Of a DNA stretch of 64,000 bases, positions 50,413-59,945 are shown piece by piece (positions within the stretch are counted from its first letter, which is position 1; each line of letters begins with the position of its first letter). The notes under the pieces are model-generated. The model was given only the letters and a program-made list of their open reading frames with translations. It did no database searches and was not told the origin of the DNA. Both the position numbers and the translations under genes were made by a program. This DNA comes from Haloferax prahovense DSM 18310 (GTDB taxonomy: Archaea; Halobacteriota; Halobacteria; Halobacteriales; Haloferacaceae): positions 123,001 to 187,000 of the forward strand of contig NZ_AOLG01000009.1 of NCBI RefSeq assembly GCF_000336815.1. The letters run 5' to 3'.

Positions 50413-52137
50413 ATGTCACAAGATGGCAATGATGTTTCGCGGCGTCGGTTCCTGACGGCCGCAGGAGCTGCTGCAGCGACGGCCGGACTCGCGGGCTGTT
50501 CCGGCGGCGGCGGTGAGGACACCACCACCGAATCCGGTGAGACGACCGGTGAGGGCGAGACGGACCAGACCGAGACGGAGACCGAAGACGGCGGGTCGAC
50601 GTCGGTCCTCCGCTACGGTCGCGGCAGCCACTCGCCGACGCTCGACTTCCAGAACAGCACGAGCGGCGAGGTCGCGAAGGTGACCGAACAGCTCTACGAC
50701 ACGCTCATCAACTTCGAGCCGGGCCAGTCGACGCTGACGCAGGGGCTCGCCACCGAGTACTCCCTGGAGGGCCAGTCGGCCTCCATCACGCTCCGCGAGG
50801 GCGTGATGTTCCACAACGGCGAGGAGTTCACGGCGGAGGACTTCGTGGCGACGTATCGCCGCTTCGTCGACAGCGACTACGAGTACTACGCCGGCGACGA
50901 CTACGTCTCGGCGTACGGGCCGTTCACCCTCGGTTCGTGGATCGACGAGATTCAGGTCGACGGCGACTACTCGATGACGATTCAGCTGACCCAGTCGTAC
51001 GCGCCGTTCCTGCGTAACCTGGCGATGTTCGCGGCGTCGGTGCACTCTCTCGCCGCAATCGAGGAGTACGGCACGGACCTCAGTTCGAACCCCGTCGGCA
51101 CGGGCCCGTTCCAGCTGAGCAACCTTGACGACGCGAACGAGCGCATCCGCCTCGAAGCTAACTCCGAGTACTGGGGCGAGGGGCCGAACGTGGACGAGGT
51201 CGTCTTCGTCACCATCGGACAGAACTCGACGCGCGCCCAGTCGCTCGCGTCGGGCGAACTCGACATCATCGACGGACTCGGCGCGCAGTCGTCCGTCCAG
51301 GTCGAAAACGCCAGCAACGCGAACCTCGTCCGCACCGAGGGTATCAACATCGGCTACATGGCGTTCAACATGGCGAGCCGCGAGGAGTTCCGCGACCGCC
51401 GCGTCCGGCAGGCCGTCAGCCACGCCATCAACACCGAGGCCATCGTCAACGAGATTTACTCGGGCTTCGCGACGCAGGCGAGCCAGCCGCTCCCGCCGAA
51501 CGTCCTCGGTCACAACGACGACATCGACCCGTACCCGTACGACCCCGAGGAGGCCCAGCGCCTCCTCGAAGAGGCCGGCTACGGTGACGGCTTCTCGTTC
51601 GAACTGGCGACGTTCCAGAACCCCCGCGGCTACAACCCGTCGCCGATTCAGACCGCCGAGACCGTCGCGTCCAACCTCGGCGAAATCGGCATCGAGGTCG
51701 ACATCAACCAGCAGTCGTTCGGGCCGTTCCTCGAATACACCGCCCAGGGCCGCCACGACGCGTGTTTCCTCGGCTGGTACACCGACAACGCCGACCCGGA
51801 CAACTTCATGTACGTCCTCCTGCACCCGCAGGTAGAGGAAGGCGAACTCACGGAGGGACAGGACTGGGTCAGCTTCGACGCCGAAGGCTACAACACCAGT
51901 AACCGCTCGGCGTGGGCGAACCGCGACTACATGGACCTCGTCGAACAGGGCCAGAGCACCTACGACGAGGCCGAGCGCGAGTCGCTGTACAACGAGGCGA
52001 ACCAGATCGCACACGACGAAGCCCCGTGGGTCTACCTCGACTACGCCGACGAGCTTCGCGGCGTCTCCAACCGCGTCAGCGGGTTCCAGATCGCCGCCAT
52101 CAGCGGTCCGTACCTCAACCTGGTCAGCCTGAACTGA
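50413..52137 (+). CDS. oligopeptide/dipeptide ABC solute-binding lipoprotein (family 5)
   Basis: A 574-residue extracytoplasmic receptor. A Tat motif SRRRFLTAAG (about 9-18), lipobox LAGC and an acidic Ser/Thr/Glu linker precede the mature domain. Family-5 blocks include LYDTLINFEPGQSTLTQGLATEYSLEG and VMFHNGEEFTAEDFVATYRR, and then RRVRQAVSHAINTEAIV. It delivers peptides, or sugars or nickel in some relatives, to the DppB/DppC permease downstream. Confidence 0.9.
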   Translation: MSQDGNDVSRRRFLTAAGAAAATAGLAGCSGGGGEDTTTESGETTGEGETDQTETETEDGGSTSVLRYGRGSHSPTLDFQNSTSGEVAKVTEQLYDTLINFEPGQSTLTQGLATEYSLEGQSASITLREGVMFHNGEEFTAEDFVATYRRFVDSDYEYYAGDDYVSAYGPFTLGSWIDEIQVDGDYSMTIQLTQSYAPFLRNLAMFAASVHSLAAIEEYGTDLSSNPVGTGPFQLSNLDDANERIRLEANSEYWGEGPNVDEVVFVTIGQNSTRAQSLASGELDIIDGLGAQSSVQVENASNANLVRTEGINIGYMAFNMASREEFRDRRVRQAVSHAINTEAIVNEIYSGFATQASQPLPPNVLGHNDDIDPYPYDPEEAQRLLEEAGYGDGFSFELATFQNPRGYNPSPIQTAETVASNLGEIGIEVDINQQSFGPFLEYTAQGRHDACFLGWYTDNADPDNFMYVLLHPQVEEGELTEGQDWVSFDAEGYNTSNRSAWANRDYMDLVEQGQSTYDEAERESLYNEANQIAHDEAPWVYLDYADELRGVSNRVSGFQIAAISGPYLNLVSLN

Positions 52138-52162
52138 GGCACTGACCGCGCCTTCGACTTTC

Positions 52163-53182
52163 ATGATTTCCACACGATTCGTACTCAAGCGGCTGCTGTT
52201 GCTCGTCCCCGTGCTGGTGGGAGTGGCGTCGCTCGTCTTTTCCATTCTGCACCTCTCGCCGGGTGACCCGGCGCTCACCATCGCGGGCGAGCGCGCCAGC
52301 GAGGAGTTCGTCCGGCAGATCGAAGAGAGCCTCGGCCTGAACGACCCCATCTGGGTGCAGTACGGGCGGTTCCTCGTCGATGCCGCGCAGTTCCAGTTCG
52401 GCGAGTCGTTCATCATCCAGCGGAACACCGCGGTCCGCGAGGTGCTCGCCAACAAGCTGCCGGTCACGCTCGAACTCGCCATCTACGGCCAGCTCATCGG
52501 TATCTCGCTGGGCATCCCGCTGGGCATCCTGAGCGCCGTCAAGCAGGACAGCATCACGGACCACCTGACCCGCATCGGCGCGCTCGCCGGCATCAGCGTG
52601 CCCATCTTTTGGAGCGGCCCGCTTCTCATCTTGCTGTTCGCGCAGGTGCTCGGGTGGCTCCCGACGAGCGGCCGCATCTCGGTCCTCTACAACGTCGAGG
52701 CCATCCGGGTGACGGGGCTCGTCACGGTCGACACCCTCATCGCGGGCAACTGGGAGATGTTCGTCTCCGCGGTCCGCCACATGATTCTCCCGGCGTCGGT
52801 CATCGGGGTTTACTCGATGGCGCTCATCTCCCGGATGATGCGTTCGTCGATGCTGGAGGTCATCCGGCAGGACTACATGCGGACCGCCCGCGCGAAGGGC
52901 CAAGGCGCGAAGATAACGGTCCTGAAACACGGCTTCCGCAACGCGATGATTCCCGTCATCACGGTCATCGGCATCCAGTTCGGTGGCCTGCTCGGCGGCG
53001 CAGTACTCACGGAGACGGTGTTCGCCATCGGCGGCATCGGGACGCTTCTGGTCGAGGCCATCAAGGTCGGCGACTACCCCATCGTTCAGGGGACGGTCCT
53101 GACCTTCGCGTTCCTGTTCACGCTGGTCAACCTCGGCGTCGACATCACCTACTCCGTCCTTGACCCGAGGATCGAACAATGA
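52163..53182 (+). CDS. dipeptide ABC transporter permease (DppB-like)
   Basis: A 339-residue polytopic permease. An N-terminal TM helix (FVLKRLLLLVPVLVGVASLVF) is followed by FTTLHLSP-like HLSPGDPALT and the extracellular loop typical of DppB. The EAA loop is RTARAKGQGAKITVLKHGFRNAM. Its stop overlaps the dppC start by four bases. Confidence 0.92.
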   Translation: MISTRFVLKRLLLLVPVLVGVASLVFSILHLSPGDPALTIAGERASEEFVRQIEESLGLNDPIWVQYGRFLVDAAQFQFGESFIIQRNTAVREVLANKLPVTLELAIYGQLIGISLGIPLGILSAVKQDSITDHLTRIGALAGISVPIFWSGPLLILLFAQVLGWLPTSGRISVLYNVEAIRVTGLVTVDTLIAGNWEMFVSAVRHMILPASVIGVYSMALISRMMRSSMLEVIRQDYMRTARAKGQGAKITVLKHGFRNAMIPVITVIGIQFGGLLGGAVLTETVFAIGGIGTLLVEAIKVGDYPIVQGTVLTFAFLFTLVNLGVDITYSVLDPRIEQ

Positions 53183-54114
53183 GCACGGAAACCACGACCA
53201 CGAACGAGACGGCGGCGGACGTCAACCAGCGCGGGCTCATCGACCGCTTGACTGCGTCGCCGTTCGTCTCCCGACTGCTGTCGAACCGCCTCGCGCTCGC
53301 CGGCATCGCCATCATCGTCGCGATGGTGGTCGCCGCGCTGTACGCGCGGTTGTTCTTGGACCTCGAGGTCATCACGCAGTCGCAGCTCGGGACGAACCCG
53401 AACCGCGCCGCGCCGAGTCTCGACTTCCCGTTCGGCACCGACGGACAGGCCCGTAGTCTCCTGCCGCGGGTTGCCTACGGCGCGTGGTACGCGATGCTGT
53501 TCGGCACCGTCACGGTCGCCGCCTCGACCGTCCTCGGCGTCGGCCTCGGCATCGTCGCGGCCTACTACAGCGACGTGACCGACAACGTCATCATGCGGAC
53601 GATGGACGTGCTGCTCGCGTTCCCGTCGCTGCTGTTGGCGCTGGCGCTCGTCGCCATCTTCCCCGACGAACTCGGGCTGTGGCGGGCGGTCGCCGCCTTG
53701 ACGCTCGTCTACACGCCGCGGTTCGCCCGGGTCGTCCGCGGGGCCGCGTTGACCGTGCTCGAAAACGAGTACATCGACGCGACGGTCGCGCTCGGCGCGG
53801 CCGACCCGCGGGTGCTGATTCGGCACGTCCTGCCGAACTGCCTCGCGCCCATCACGGTCCAGAGCACGCTCAACTTCGGGCTGGCCATCATCGACCTCGC
53901 GGCGCTGTCGTTCCTCGGCTTCGGTGCCGAGGCCGGCACGCCCTCGTGGGGGCTCATGCTCTCGAACGGCGTGAGTCAGGGCCTGCTCACGGGCGTCTGG
54001 TGGTGGTCGTTCTTCCCCGGGTTCTTCCTCGCGCTCACCGTGCTGGGGTTCAATCTCCTCGGCGACGGCATGCGCGACGCGCTCGACCCGCGGATGCGCG
54101 AAGCGGTCGACTGA
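53179..54114 (+). CDS. dipeptide ABC transporter permease (DppC-like)
   Basis: A 311-residue permease. Features are LDFPFGTDGQARSLLPRVAYG, the DppC-type sensor before the membrane domain, an EAA-like loop ATVALGAADPRVLIRHVLPN, and AGTPSWGLMLSNGVSQGLL near the end. It pairs with the DppB-like permease and is overlapped by ATGA. Confidence 0.92.
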   Translation: MSTETTTTNETAADVNQRGLIDRLTASPFVSRLLSNRLALAGIAIIVAMVVAALYARLFLDLEVITQSQLGTNPNRAAPSLDFPFGTDGQARSLLPRVAYGAWYAMLFGTVTVAASTVLGVGLGIVAAYYSDVTDNVIMRTMDVLLAFPSLLLALALVAIFPDELGLWRAVAALTLVYTPRFARVVRGAALTVLENEYIDATVALGAADPRVLIRHVLPNCLAPITVQSTLNFGLAIIDLAALSFLGFGAEAGTPSWGLMLSNGVSQGLLTGVWWWSFFPGFFLALTVLGFNLLGDGMRDALDPRMREAVD

Positions 54115-54120
54115 CCGACC

Positions 54121-54510
54121 GTGTCAGCGCCACCGGAGCCGGCGGACGCGGACGCGCCCCCAGCCCTCGAACGGGCGGCGGTTCGGCTCCGTCTCGTCGG
54201 CACCGCGGCCCTCGCGGGCGCACTCATCGCCGCCGTCTGGCTGGTCGCCACGCTGGTCGTCGGTGATTTCGCAGGGAGCGTCGAGACGACGTTCGCGCTC
54301 GGCTCGCTCGCGTTCGGGTTCGGCCTCCTCGGCTGGTCCGGGGCGGTCGCGCTCGGCCGCGGTATCGAGTCGATGCAGACCCACCTCGACACCGGCACGG
54401 GGTGGACGGAAGCGGACGCTCGGCGGGCGATGGCCCGGATTCTCGGGTTCGGACTCGGCGTGATGCTCGGGGCGACGACGGTCGGTACGGCCGTCTCTGC
54501 CGTCGCCTAA
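54121..54510 (+). CDS. small membrane protein after the Dpp genes
   Basis: A 129-residue protein from a GTG six bases after the DppC-like stop. Three hydrophobic helices are visible: LVGTAALAGALIAAVWLVATLV, FALGSLAFGFGLLGWSGAVALG and FGLGVMLGATTVGTAVSAVA. No family is recognised. Position suggests cotranscription with the transporter, but it is not a known subunit. Confidence 0.72.
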   Translation: MSAPPEPADADAPPALERAAVRLRLVGTAALAGALIAAVWLVATLVVGDFAGSVETTFALGSLAFGFGLLGWSGAVALGRGIESMQTHLDTGTGWTEADARRAMARILGFGLGVMLGATTVGTAVSAVA

Positions 54511-54533
54511 GTCCGCCGAGCGACGCCTCGGCG

Positions 54534-57149
54534 TTAGGCTCTCGGCAGTCGGAGTTCGATGACCGTCCCGTTCGGTTGGTTGTCCGTGATTTCCATCGAG
54601 CCGTTGCTGTTCGTCACCGCCCAGCGGACGAACCAGAGACCGAGCCCGTTCGTGTGTTGGAGCGGTGACTCTCGTCCGGAGTTGAGCGATTCGCGTTCGA
54701 GTGGTGGGATTCCCGGTCCGTTGTCGGCGACGCGGATGACAACCTGCTCCGGGCCGTCGTCGTCGGTGACCGAGAGATGGATTTCGACCTCGTCACCGCC
54801 GTAAACGACGGCGTTGTCGATGAGTTCGTTCACCGCGAGTTCGAACGTCGTGTGGGCTCGCGCGTTCGCGACGTCCGGCGCGTCGACGGTGATGGTCGCG
54901 TCGGGGTAGCTGAGCTGCGCGCCCTCGACCACGTTGCGAACGCAGTCGGCGACGTTCTGTGGTTGCACTCGCTCCGCCACGTTGGGGTCGAGCGCGGAGC
55001 TGAACTTCCGGGCCGTCTCGGCGAGCGAGAGGAGTTCGCTGGTCGCTCGCTCGATGGCCGCCGCCGACTCGAGCACGTCGTCGTCGGTGTGTTCGAGCAG
55101 CATCGCCGCGTGCGCCTGCGCGATGTTCATCTTGTTCCGGAGGTTGTGTCTGATGACGCGGTCGAGGACGGACAGCCGCCGTTCGCGCTCTTGGAGCTCG
55201 GTCACGTCGCGGCCGACACAGACGATGCCCTCGAACTCGTCCTCCGAAGACTTCGCCGCGATGGTCGTCTGAAACTGTCGCTCGGCACCGTCTCGGTCGA
55301 CGACGACCGTCTCCATGGTCTCTTTGTCGCTGTCGCCCGCGAGGAGCGACGCGATGGACTCTAACAGCGCTTGCGAGTGGTGCTCGCCGAACACCGTCGA
55401 GACGTGTTCGCCGACGAGGTCGTCGGGGTCGCGACCCAGCAGGTCGGCGGTCGCGCTGTTCGCGAGGACGAACCGGAGATTGTCGTCCAGCGTGTAAATC
55501 GGGTCCGCGGTCGTCTCGACGATGCGCTCGTAGCGCTCTAACTCTCCCGACCGGGCCTTTCGCTCGGTGATGTCTTGGACGGTTCCGCGGAAGACGGGGG
55601 CGTCGGTCTCCCGCGTCGCGACGCCGCGGACGTTCACCCAGCGCATCTCGCCGCCAGCCATCTCGAGGCGACATTCGACTGACTGTTCTTCGCCGGTTTC
55701 GACGAGCCGTTCGAACGCCGCTCGGACCAGGGGTTCGTCTTCGGGGTGGTAGAACGAAAACGCCTCCGAGAGGTCGAACACCGTTCCCGGGTCGACGCCG
55801 AGGAGCTCCGCGAGCCCGCTCGTGAACAGAACCGCTCCGCTCTCCGCGTTGACCTCCCACGCGCCGACCGAGGCGATCTTCTGGCTCTGGTCGAACAGGT
55901 CGAGTAATCGTTCGCGCTCGCGCTCCTGTCGCTTCTGTGCTGTCACGTCCTCGATGGCGGCAATCACGCCGACGTGTTCCCCGTCGCTTCGGGTCAGCGG
56001 AGCGGCGTGGACGACGAGCCACCGCCGCTCGCCGTCGACGCCGATACCGTGTTCGAAGTTCGTGACCGTCTCGCCGGTGTCTCTCACCCGGTCGAAGGGG
56101 AGGTCCTCGTGGTCGAGCGGCTCCCCGCGTGCGTCGACGAGGTCCCACTCGGGGGCGTCGTACGACTGTCCGAGCACGACCGACCGCCGCAGACCGAGGA
56201 CCGCCTGGGCCGCCTCGTTGGCGCGCACGATAATCCCGTCGTCGTTGAGGACCGCGATGCCGACCGGACTCGTCTCGAAGAGCTGTTTGAGCGTTTGGGT
56301 CTCGTGGACGAGTTGGTTCTTGAGCGCGTGGCGGACGGTCGCGTCGGTCTGGAACCCGACGAAGTGGGTGAGCTCGCCGTCCTCGTACACCGGCGATATC
56401 TTCAGTTCGTTCCAGAAGGGCGTCCCGTCCTTCCGGTAGTTCGTGAGACTGACGGCGACGCTCTCGCCGGCTTCGATTGCCTCGTGGAGTTTCTCGACCG
56501 GCTCGGAGTCGGTCTCTTCGCCCTGCAGAAACCGACAGTTCCGACCGAGTACCTCCGAGCGGTCGTAGCCGGTCATCTCTTCGAAAGCGTCGTTGATGTA
56601 CGTGAGCGGCTGGTCGTCGTCGGCCTCGGTGATGGTGATGCCGACGGTCGCGCTGTCCATCGCGCGGCGGTACAACGCGAGTTGGAGCGACTGCCGTCGG
56701 GTCTGGAGGAGCGATTCGACCCGCGACCGGATGACCGCCTTCGGTGCGGGCACCGCGAGCACGTCGTCGGGAACGTCGTCGAGTCGTCGCGCGGCGACGA
56801 CCTGTTGGTCCTGCGCGACCGTCAACAACACCGGGACGAACCGGTCACCGGCGTCGGCTTTGCGCTCGGCGAGCGCGTCTGCGACCGTCGAGTAGGTCTC
56901 CATATCGACGATGCAGAGGTCGAACTCCGGGAGCGGGTCCTCGCCTGCACCTTCGTCTCCGTCTTCGCCTTCGCCTGCACCTCTGTCTTCGCCTTCGCGG
57001 CCGCGTTCCCAGACGATGACCTCGTACGCGTCGAGGAGTTCAGCCAGTAGCTCGCGGTCGCGAGCGCCGTGGAGCGCGAGGAGTATCCGCTCGTCCCCGG
57101 ACGCGTCTCGCGCGGAACGTGCTCCGTTCCGGGACGCGTCTTCGCCCAC
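54534..57149 (-). CDS. LOV-domain (blue-light) multi-PAS histidine kinase
   Basis: An 871-residue soluble sensor kinase. A receiver-like N-terminal domain (about 20-150) is followed by a LOV photosensor (about 160-275). Its photoactive Cys205 lies in GRNCRFLQG, and the FMN-binding residues are present: Asn and Arg in the same motif, Asn in LTNYRKDG, Asn in PFWNELK, and Gln in FVGFQ. Three further PAS domains follow (about 285-405, 420-530, 545-655). The kinase core has His668 (RHNLRNKMN), ELIDNA (775-780), DNGPGI and GLGLWFVRWAV. It is coupled to the KaiC-like gene with two bases between. Confidence 0.88.
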   Translation of the reverse strand: MGEDASRNGARSARDASGDERILLALHGARDRELLAELLDAYEVIVWERGREGEDRGAGEGEDGDEGAGEDPLPEFDLCIVDMETYSTVADALAERKADAGDRFVPVLLTVAQDQQVVAARRLDDVPDDVLAVPAPKAVIRSRVESLLQTRRQSLQLALYRRAMDSATVGITITEADDDQPLTYINDAFEEMTGYDRSEVLGRNCRFLQGEETDSEPVEKLHEAIEAGESVAVSLTNYRKDGTPFWNELKISPVYEDGELTHFVGFQTDATVRHALKNQLVHETQTLKQLFETSPVGIAVLNDDGIIVRANEAAQAVLGLRRSVVLGQSYDAPEWDLVDARGEPLDHEDLPFDRVRDTGETVTNFEHGIGVDGERRWLVVHAAPLTRSDGEHVGVIAAIEDVTAQKRQERERERLLDLFDQSQKIASVGAWEVNAESGAVLFTSGLAELLGVDPGTVFDLSEAFSFYHPEDEPLVRAAFERLVETGEEQSVECRLEMAGGEMRWVNVRGVATRETDAPVFRGTVQDITERKARSGELERYERIVETTADPIYTLDDNLRFVLANSATADLLGRDPDDLVGEHVSTVFGEHHSQALLESIASLLAGDSDKETMETVVVDRDGAERQFQTTIAAKSSEDEFEGIVCVGRDVTELQERERRLSVLDRVIRHNLRNKMNIAQAHAAMLLEHTDDDVLESAAAIERATSELLSLAETARKFSSALDPNVAERVQPQNVADCVRNVVEGAQLSYPDATITVDAPDVANARAHTTFELAVNELIDNAVVYGGDEVEIHLSVTDDDGPEQVVIRVADNGPGIPPLERESLNSGRESPLQHTNGLGLWFVRWAVTNSNGSMEITDNQPNGTVIELRLPRA

Positions 57150-57151
57150 GG

Positions 57152-58606
57152 TTACTCAGCCTCGTTCCACGTCGGCGTCCCCGTGAGGATGCCTCGGAGT
57201 TCGTCCAGCGGTTCGCCGACGACGATGCCGTCGCTCCCGATTTCGAACGACCGGAGCGTCGGCTCGAAGGAACCGAATCGCTTTTTCAGGACGCCGATGG
57301 CCTTGCGAATCTCGCCGCGCACCTCGATGTACCGGATGAACAGGATGTTGTCCGCGAGGTAGCTCACGTGGTTGTCGGAGGCGTAGAACGCGCCGGTGAC
57401 CTGCTGTACCTCCTCGGTCAGCACGACGGTGACGCCCATGTTCTTGAGGTACCGCGCCAGCGCGTGGAGTTCGCGGCGGATGTCGCTTCGCTCGTCGGTG
57501 AGGCTGAGTTGGTAGCCGGCCGTGCCGTCTATCAGCACGAACTCCGTGCCGTTCGCCTCGACCTCGGCGCGGACTCGGTGGGCGAACTCGTCGGTCGAAA
57601 GCGAGAGCGGTTCGACGGCGTCGACCCGGAGGGCCCCCGACTCGACGAGGTCGTCTATCGGGATACCGATGGACTCGGAGCGGTGCCGGAAGCTCGCTTT
57701 GCTCTCTTCGAAGAGGTAGACTGCGGCGCGCTCGCCGCGGTCGGCGGTCGCCCGCGCGAACGCGGCCCCGGTGGTCGATTTTCCGACGCCGCTCGGGCCG
57801 CTGATGAGCGTGATGCTCCCGCGCTCGATGCCGCCGCCGAGCAGGGCGTCGAGGTCGTCGATGCCGGACGAGAGCGGTTCGATGGCGAATTCGCGGTGGT
57901 GCGACCCGGGGACGAGCCGCGGGAAGACGCGTATGCCGCGGTCGCCGTCGATTCGCATGGCGTGCGGCCCCGTCTGGGAGTCCGACCCGCGGAACTTCTC
58001 GACGCGAACCGACCGTCCCTCCTCGGACCGCAGGAGCGACAGCGACCCGTCACAGAGGTACGCGAGCGTCTCGTCGGTGTCGTCGCTCGACGGCTGGCTC
58101 GTAAACATCGTCGTCGTCCCCGACTGCTTGAGGTAGCTCAGGAGTGACGAGACGAGTCGACGGAACTGGTATTTGTCCGACGAGAGCCGGCCGAATTGGC
58201 TCAGCGGGTCGATGACCACCCTGTCGGGGTCGCGTTCCTCGATTGCCGCTTTCAGTTCGGTCGTCGTCGATTTCCCTTCGACCTCGCTCGGCGACAGCAT
58301 CGTGTACGCCTCGTCGTCGAGGAACGCCTCGGGCGACGGGCTCAGGTCGAGAATCGGTACCGCGGCGAGGTCGAACCCGAGCGTCTCGGCGTTCGCTCGG
58401 AGGTCGGCCGCCGACTCCTCGAAGGAGACGAAAAGGACGCCTTCGCCGCGTTCGATCCCAGCCGACAGGAAGTGGTAGCCGACGATTGTCTTTCCCGCCC
58501 CGGACGCTCCACGGACCATGTACGTCCGGTTCGGCATGAGCCCACCGTCCAGTACCGAATCGAGTCCATCGATTCCCGTGGAGAGCCGCGGGGAGAGATC
58601 CGTCAT
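57152..58606 (-). CDS. KaiC-like double-RecA ATPase
   Basis: A 484-residue protein with two RecA/KaiC domains. The first has Walker A GASGAGKT (33-40); the second has GPSGVGKS (about 268). Glu pairs FEESAADL and FEESKASF mark the catalytic sites. KaiC relatives in archaea act as signalling or timing ATPases. It is followed after two bases by the LOV kinase gene, so a light-linked signalling pair is suggested. An upstream in-frame start exists, but the ATG at 58606 begins at the domain. Confidence 0.88.
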   Translation of the reverse strand: MTDLSPRLSTGIDGLDSVLDGGLMPNRTYMVRGASGAGKTIVGYHFLSAGIERGEGVLFVSFEESAADLRANAETLGFDLAAVPILDLSPSPEAFLDDEAYTMLSPSEVEGKSTTTELKAAIEERDPDRVVIDPLSQFGRLSSDKYQFRRLVSSLLSYLKQSGTTTMFTSQPSSDDTDETLAYLCDGSLSLLRSEEGRSVRVEKFRGSDSQTGPHAMRIDGDRGIRVFPRLVPGSHHREFAIEPLSSGIDDLDALLGGGIERGSITLISGPSGVGKSTTGAAFARATADRGERAAVYLFEESKASFRHRSESIGIPIDDLVESGALRVDAVEPLSLSTDEFAHRVRAEVEANGTEFVLIDGTAGYQLSLTDERSDIRRELHALARYLKNMGVTVVLTEEVQQVTGAFYASDNHVSYLADNILFIRYIEVRGEIRKAIGVLKKRFGSFEPTLRSFEIGSDGIVVGEPLDELRGILTGTPTWNEAE

Positions 58607-58718
58607 GCTACTCACGTCTCGCCGGCACACCAAGAAACTACCACCGTCTCGGCGTGCCACGCCTCAGAACAACAGTCTCAGAAAAAGGTCTCGGGAGAGG
58701 CGCGGCGTCCGGTGGGGT

Positions 58719-59945
58719 TCAGACTGCCTCGGCCTGTTTCGCGGTCTTCCGAATCTCGTCGAGGACGGAGTCGAGAGCGAGCACGTCCGAGAGCGCTTCC
58801 ATCGCGCTGGCGAAGGGGACGTCGAGCGCGTAGCTGTAGTAGTTCCCGCGCGAGCCGGTGCGGTTCTCCTCGGCCGAGAGGATGCCGAGCATCCGGAGGT
58901 CAGAGAGGTGGTTGTGGACCGACCGCTGGGCCAGCGGGTCGATGCCGGCGGAGTTGCACAGCCGGAGGTACTCCTGATAGAGGTCGCGCATCCGACACGG
59001 CGTCTCGTCGTGGGCGGCCTTCGAGACGACCGCGAGGAGCGCGAAGTGACCGTTTTCGGTGAGCTCGCGCATCCCCTCGACGACGCGCTCCTGTTCGAGC
59101 TTCTGCCGGGCGATGTCGACGTGGTCGAGCGTGATTCGCTCGTCGTCTTTGTTCTCGGCGTGTTCGCCGGCCAGTCGGAGGAGGTCGAGCGCCTGTCTCG
59201 CGCTCCCGCTGTCGCGGGCGGCGAGCGCCGCACAGAGGTTGAGCACGCCCTCCTCGCAGGCGTCTTCGGCGATGGCGACCTCAGCGCGCGATTCAAGGAT
59301 GTTCTGCAGTTCGGGCGCTTGGTACGGCGGAAAGTGCAGTTCGCGCTCGCAGAGGGTATCCTGCACGCGCGGGTCGAGTTGGTCGTGGAACTTGAAATCG
59401 TTCGAGATGCCGATGAGGCCGACCTTGGCGTCTTCGAGCTTGCCGTTCGAGCGCGCTCGCGGGAGTTCGTAGAGGAGTTCGTCGCGGTCGCCGATGGAAT
59501 CCACCTCGTCGAGAACGATGAGAACCGTCCCGCCCACGTCGTCCAACTCCTGAAACAGTTTCTTGAAGACGGTCTGTTGGGGGTAGCCGGTCGAGCTAAT
59601 CTCCGCGCCCGGTGGTCGAAGCTCGTTGACGAGTTCGACCGCCACCTGATACGAGGAGTTGAGCGTCTTGCAGTTGATGGAGATGACGCTGAGGTCCACG
59701 TCGTCGTACTGCGAGACGTCTTCGAGGAGCATCTCGAGGAGGAATTCGGTGACCGCGGTCTTCCCCACGCCGGTGTTTCCGTACAGGAAGACGTTGTTCG
59801 GCTCCCAGCCGTCGACGACCGGTTGGAGCGCGTCCATGTACTCCGAAATCTCGTCGTCGCGCTCCTCGATGCGCTCGGGCTTGTAGGACTCCCCGAGGGC
59901 GTCCTTGTTGGTGAAGACGTTTTGTTTTCGCTCGAACCGGCGCAT
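58719..59945 (-). CDS. orc5: Orc1/Cdc6-type origin recognition protein
   Basis: A 408-residue initiator. The AAA+ Walker A is GNTGVGKT (56-63), Walker B is VLIVLDEVDS, sensor 1 includes LIGISNDFKF, and sensor 2 is near ARQALDLLRLAG. The C-terminal winged-helix domain (about 300-405) binds ORB repeats. The gene lies directly beside a cluster of such repeats, so it should serve this origin. A TATA-like TTTAAAT lies about 30 bases before the ATG. The symbol orc5 follows my memory of H. volcanii HVO_0634 and is not checked. Confidence 0.92.
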   Translation of the reverse strand: MRRFERKQNVFTNKDALGESYKPERIEERDDEISEYMDALQPVVDGWEPNNVFLYGNTGVGKTAVTEFLLEMLLEDVSQYDDVDLSVISINCKTLNSSYQVAVELVNELRPPGAEISSTGYPQQTVFKKLFQELDDVGGTVLIVLDEVDSIGDRDELLYELPRARSNGKLEDAKVGLIGISNDFKFHDQLDPRVQDTLCERELHFPPYQAPELQNILESRAEVAIAEDACEEGVLNLCAALAARDSGSARQALDLLRLAGEHAENKDDERITLDHVDIARQKLEQERVVEGMRELTENGHFALLAVVSKAAHDETPCRMRDLYQEYLRLCNSAGIDPLAQRSVHNHLSDLRMLGILSAEENRTGSRGNYYSYALDVPFASAMEALSDVLALDSVLDEIRKTAKQAEAV

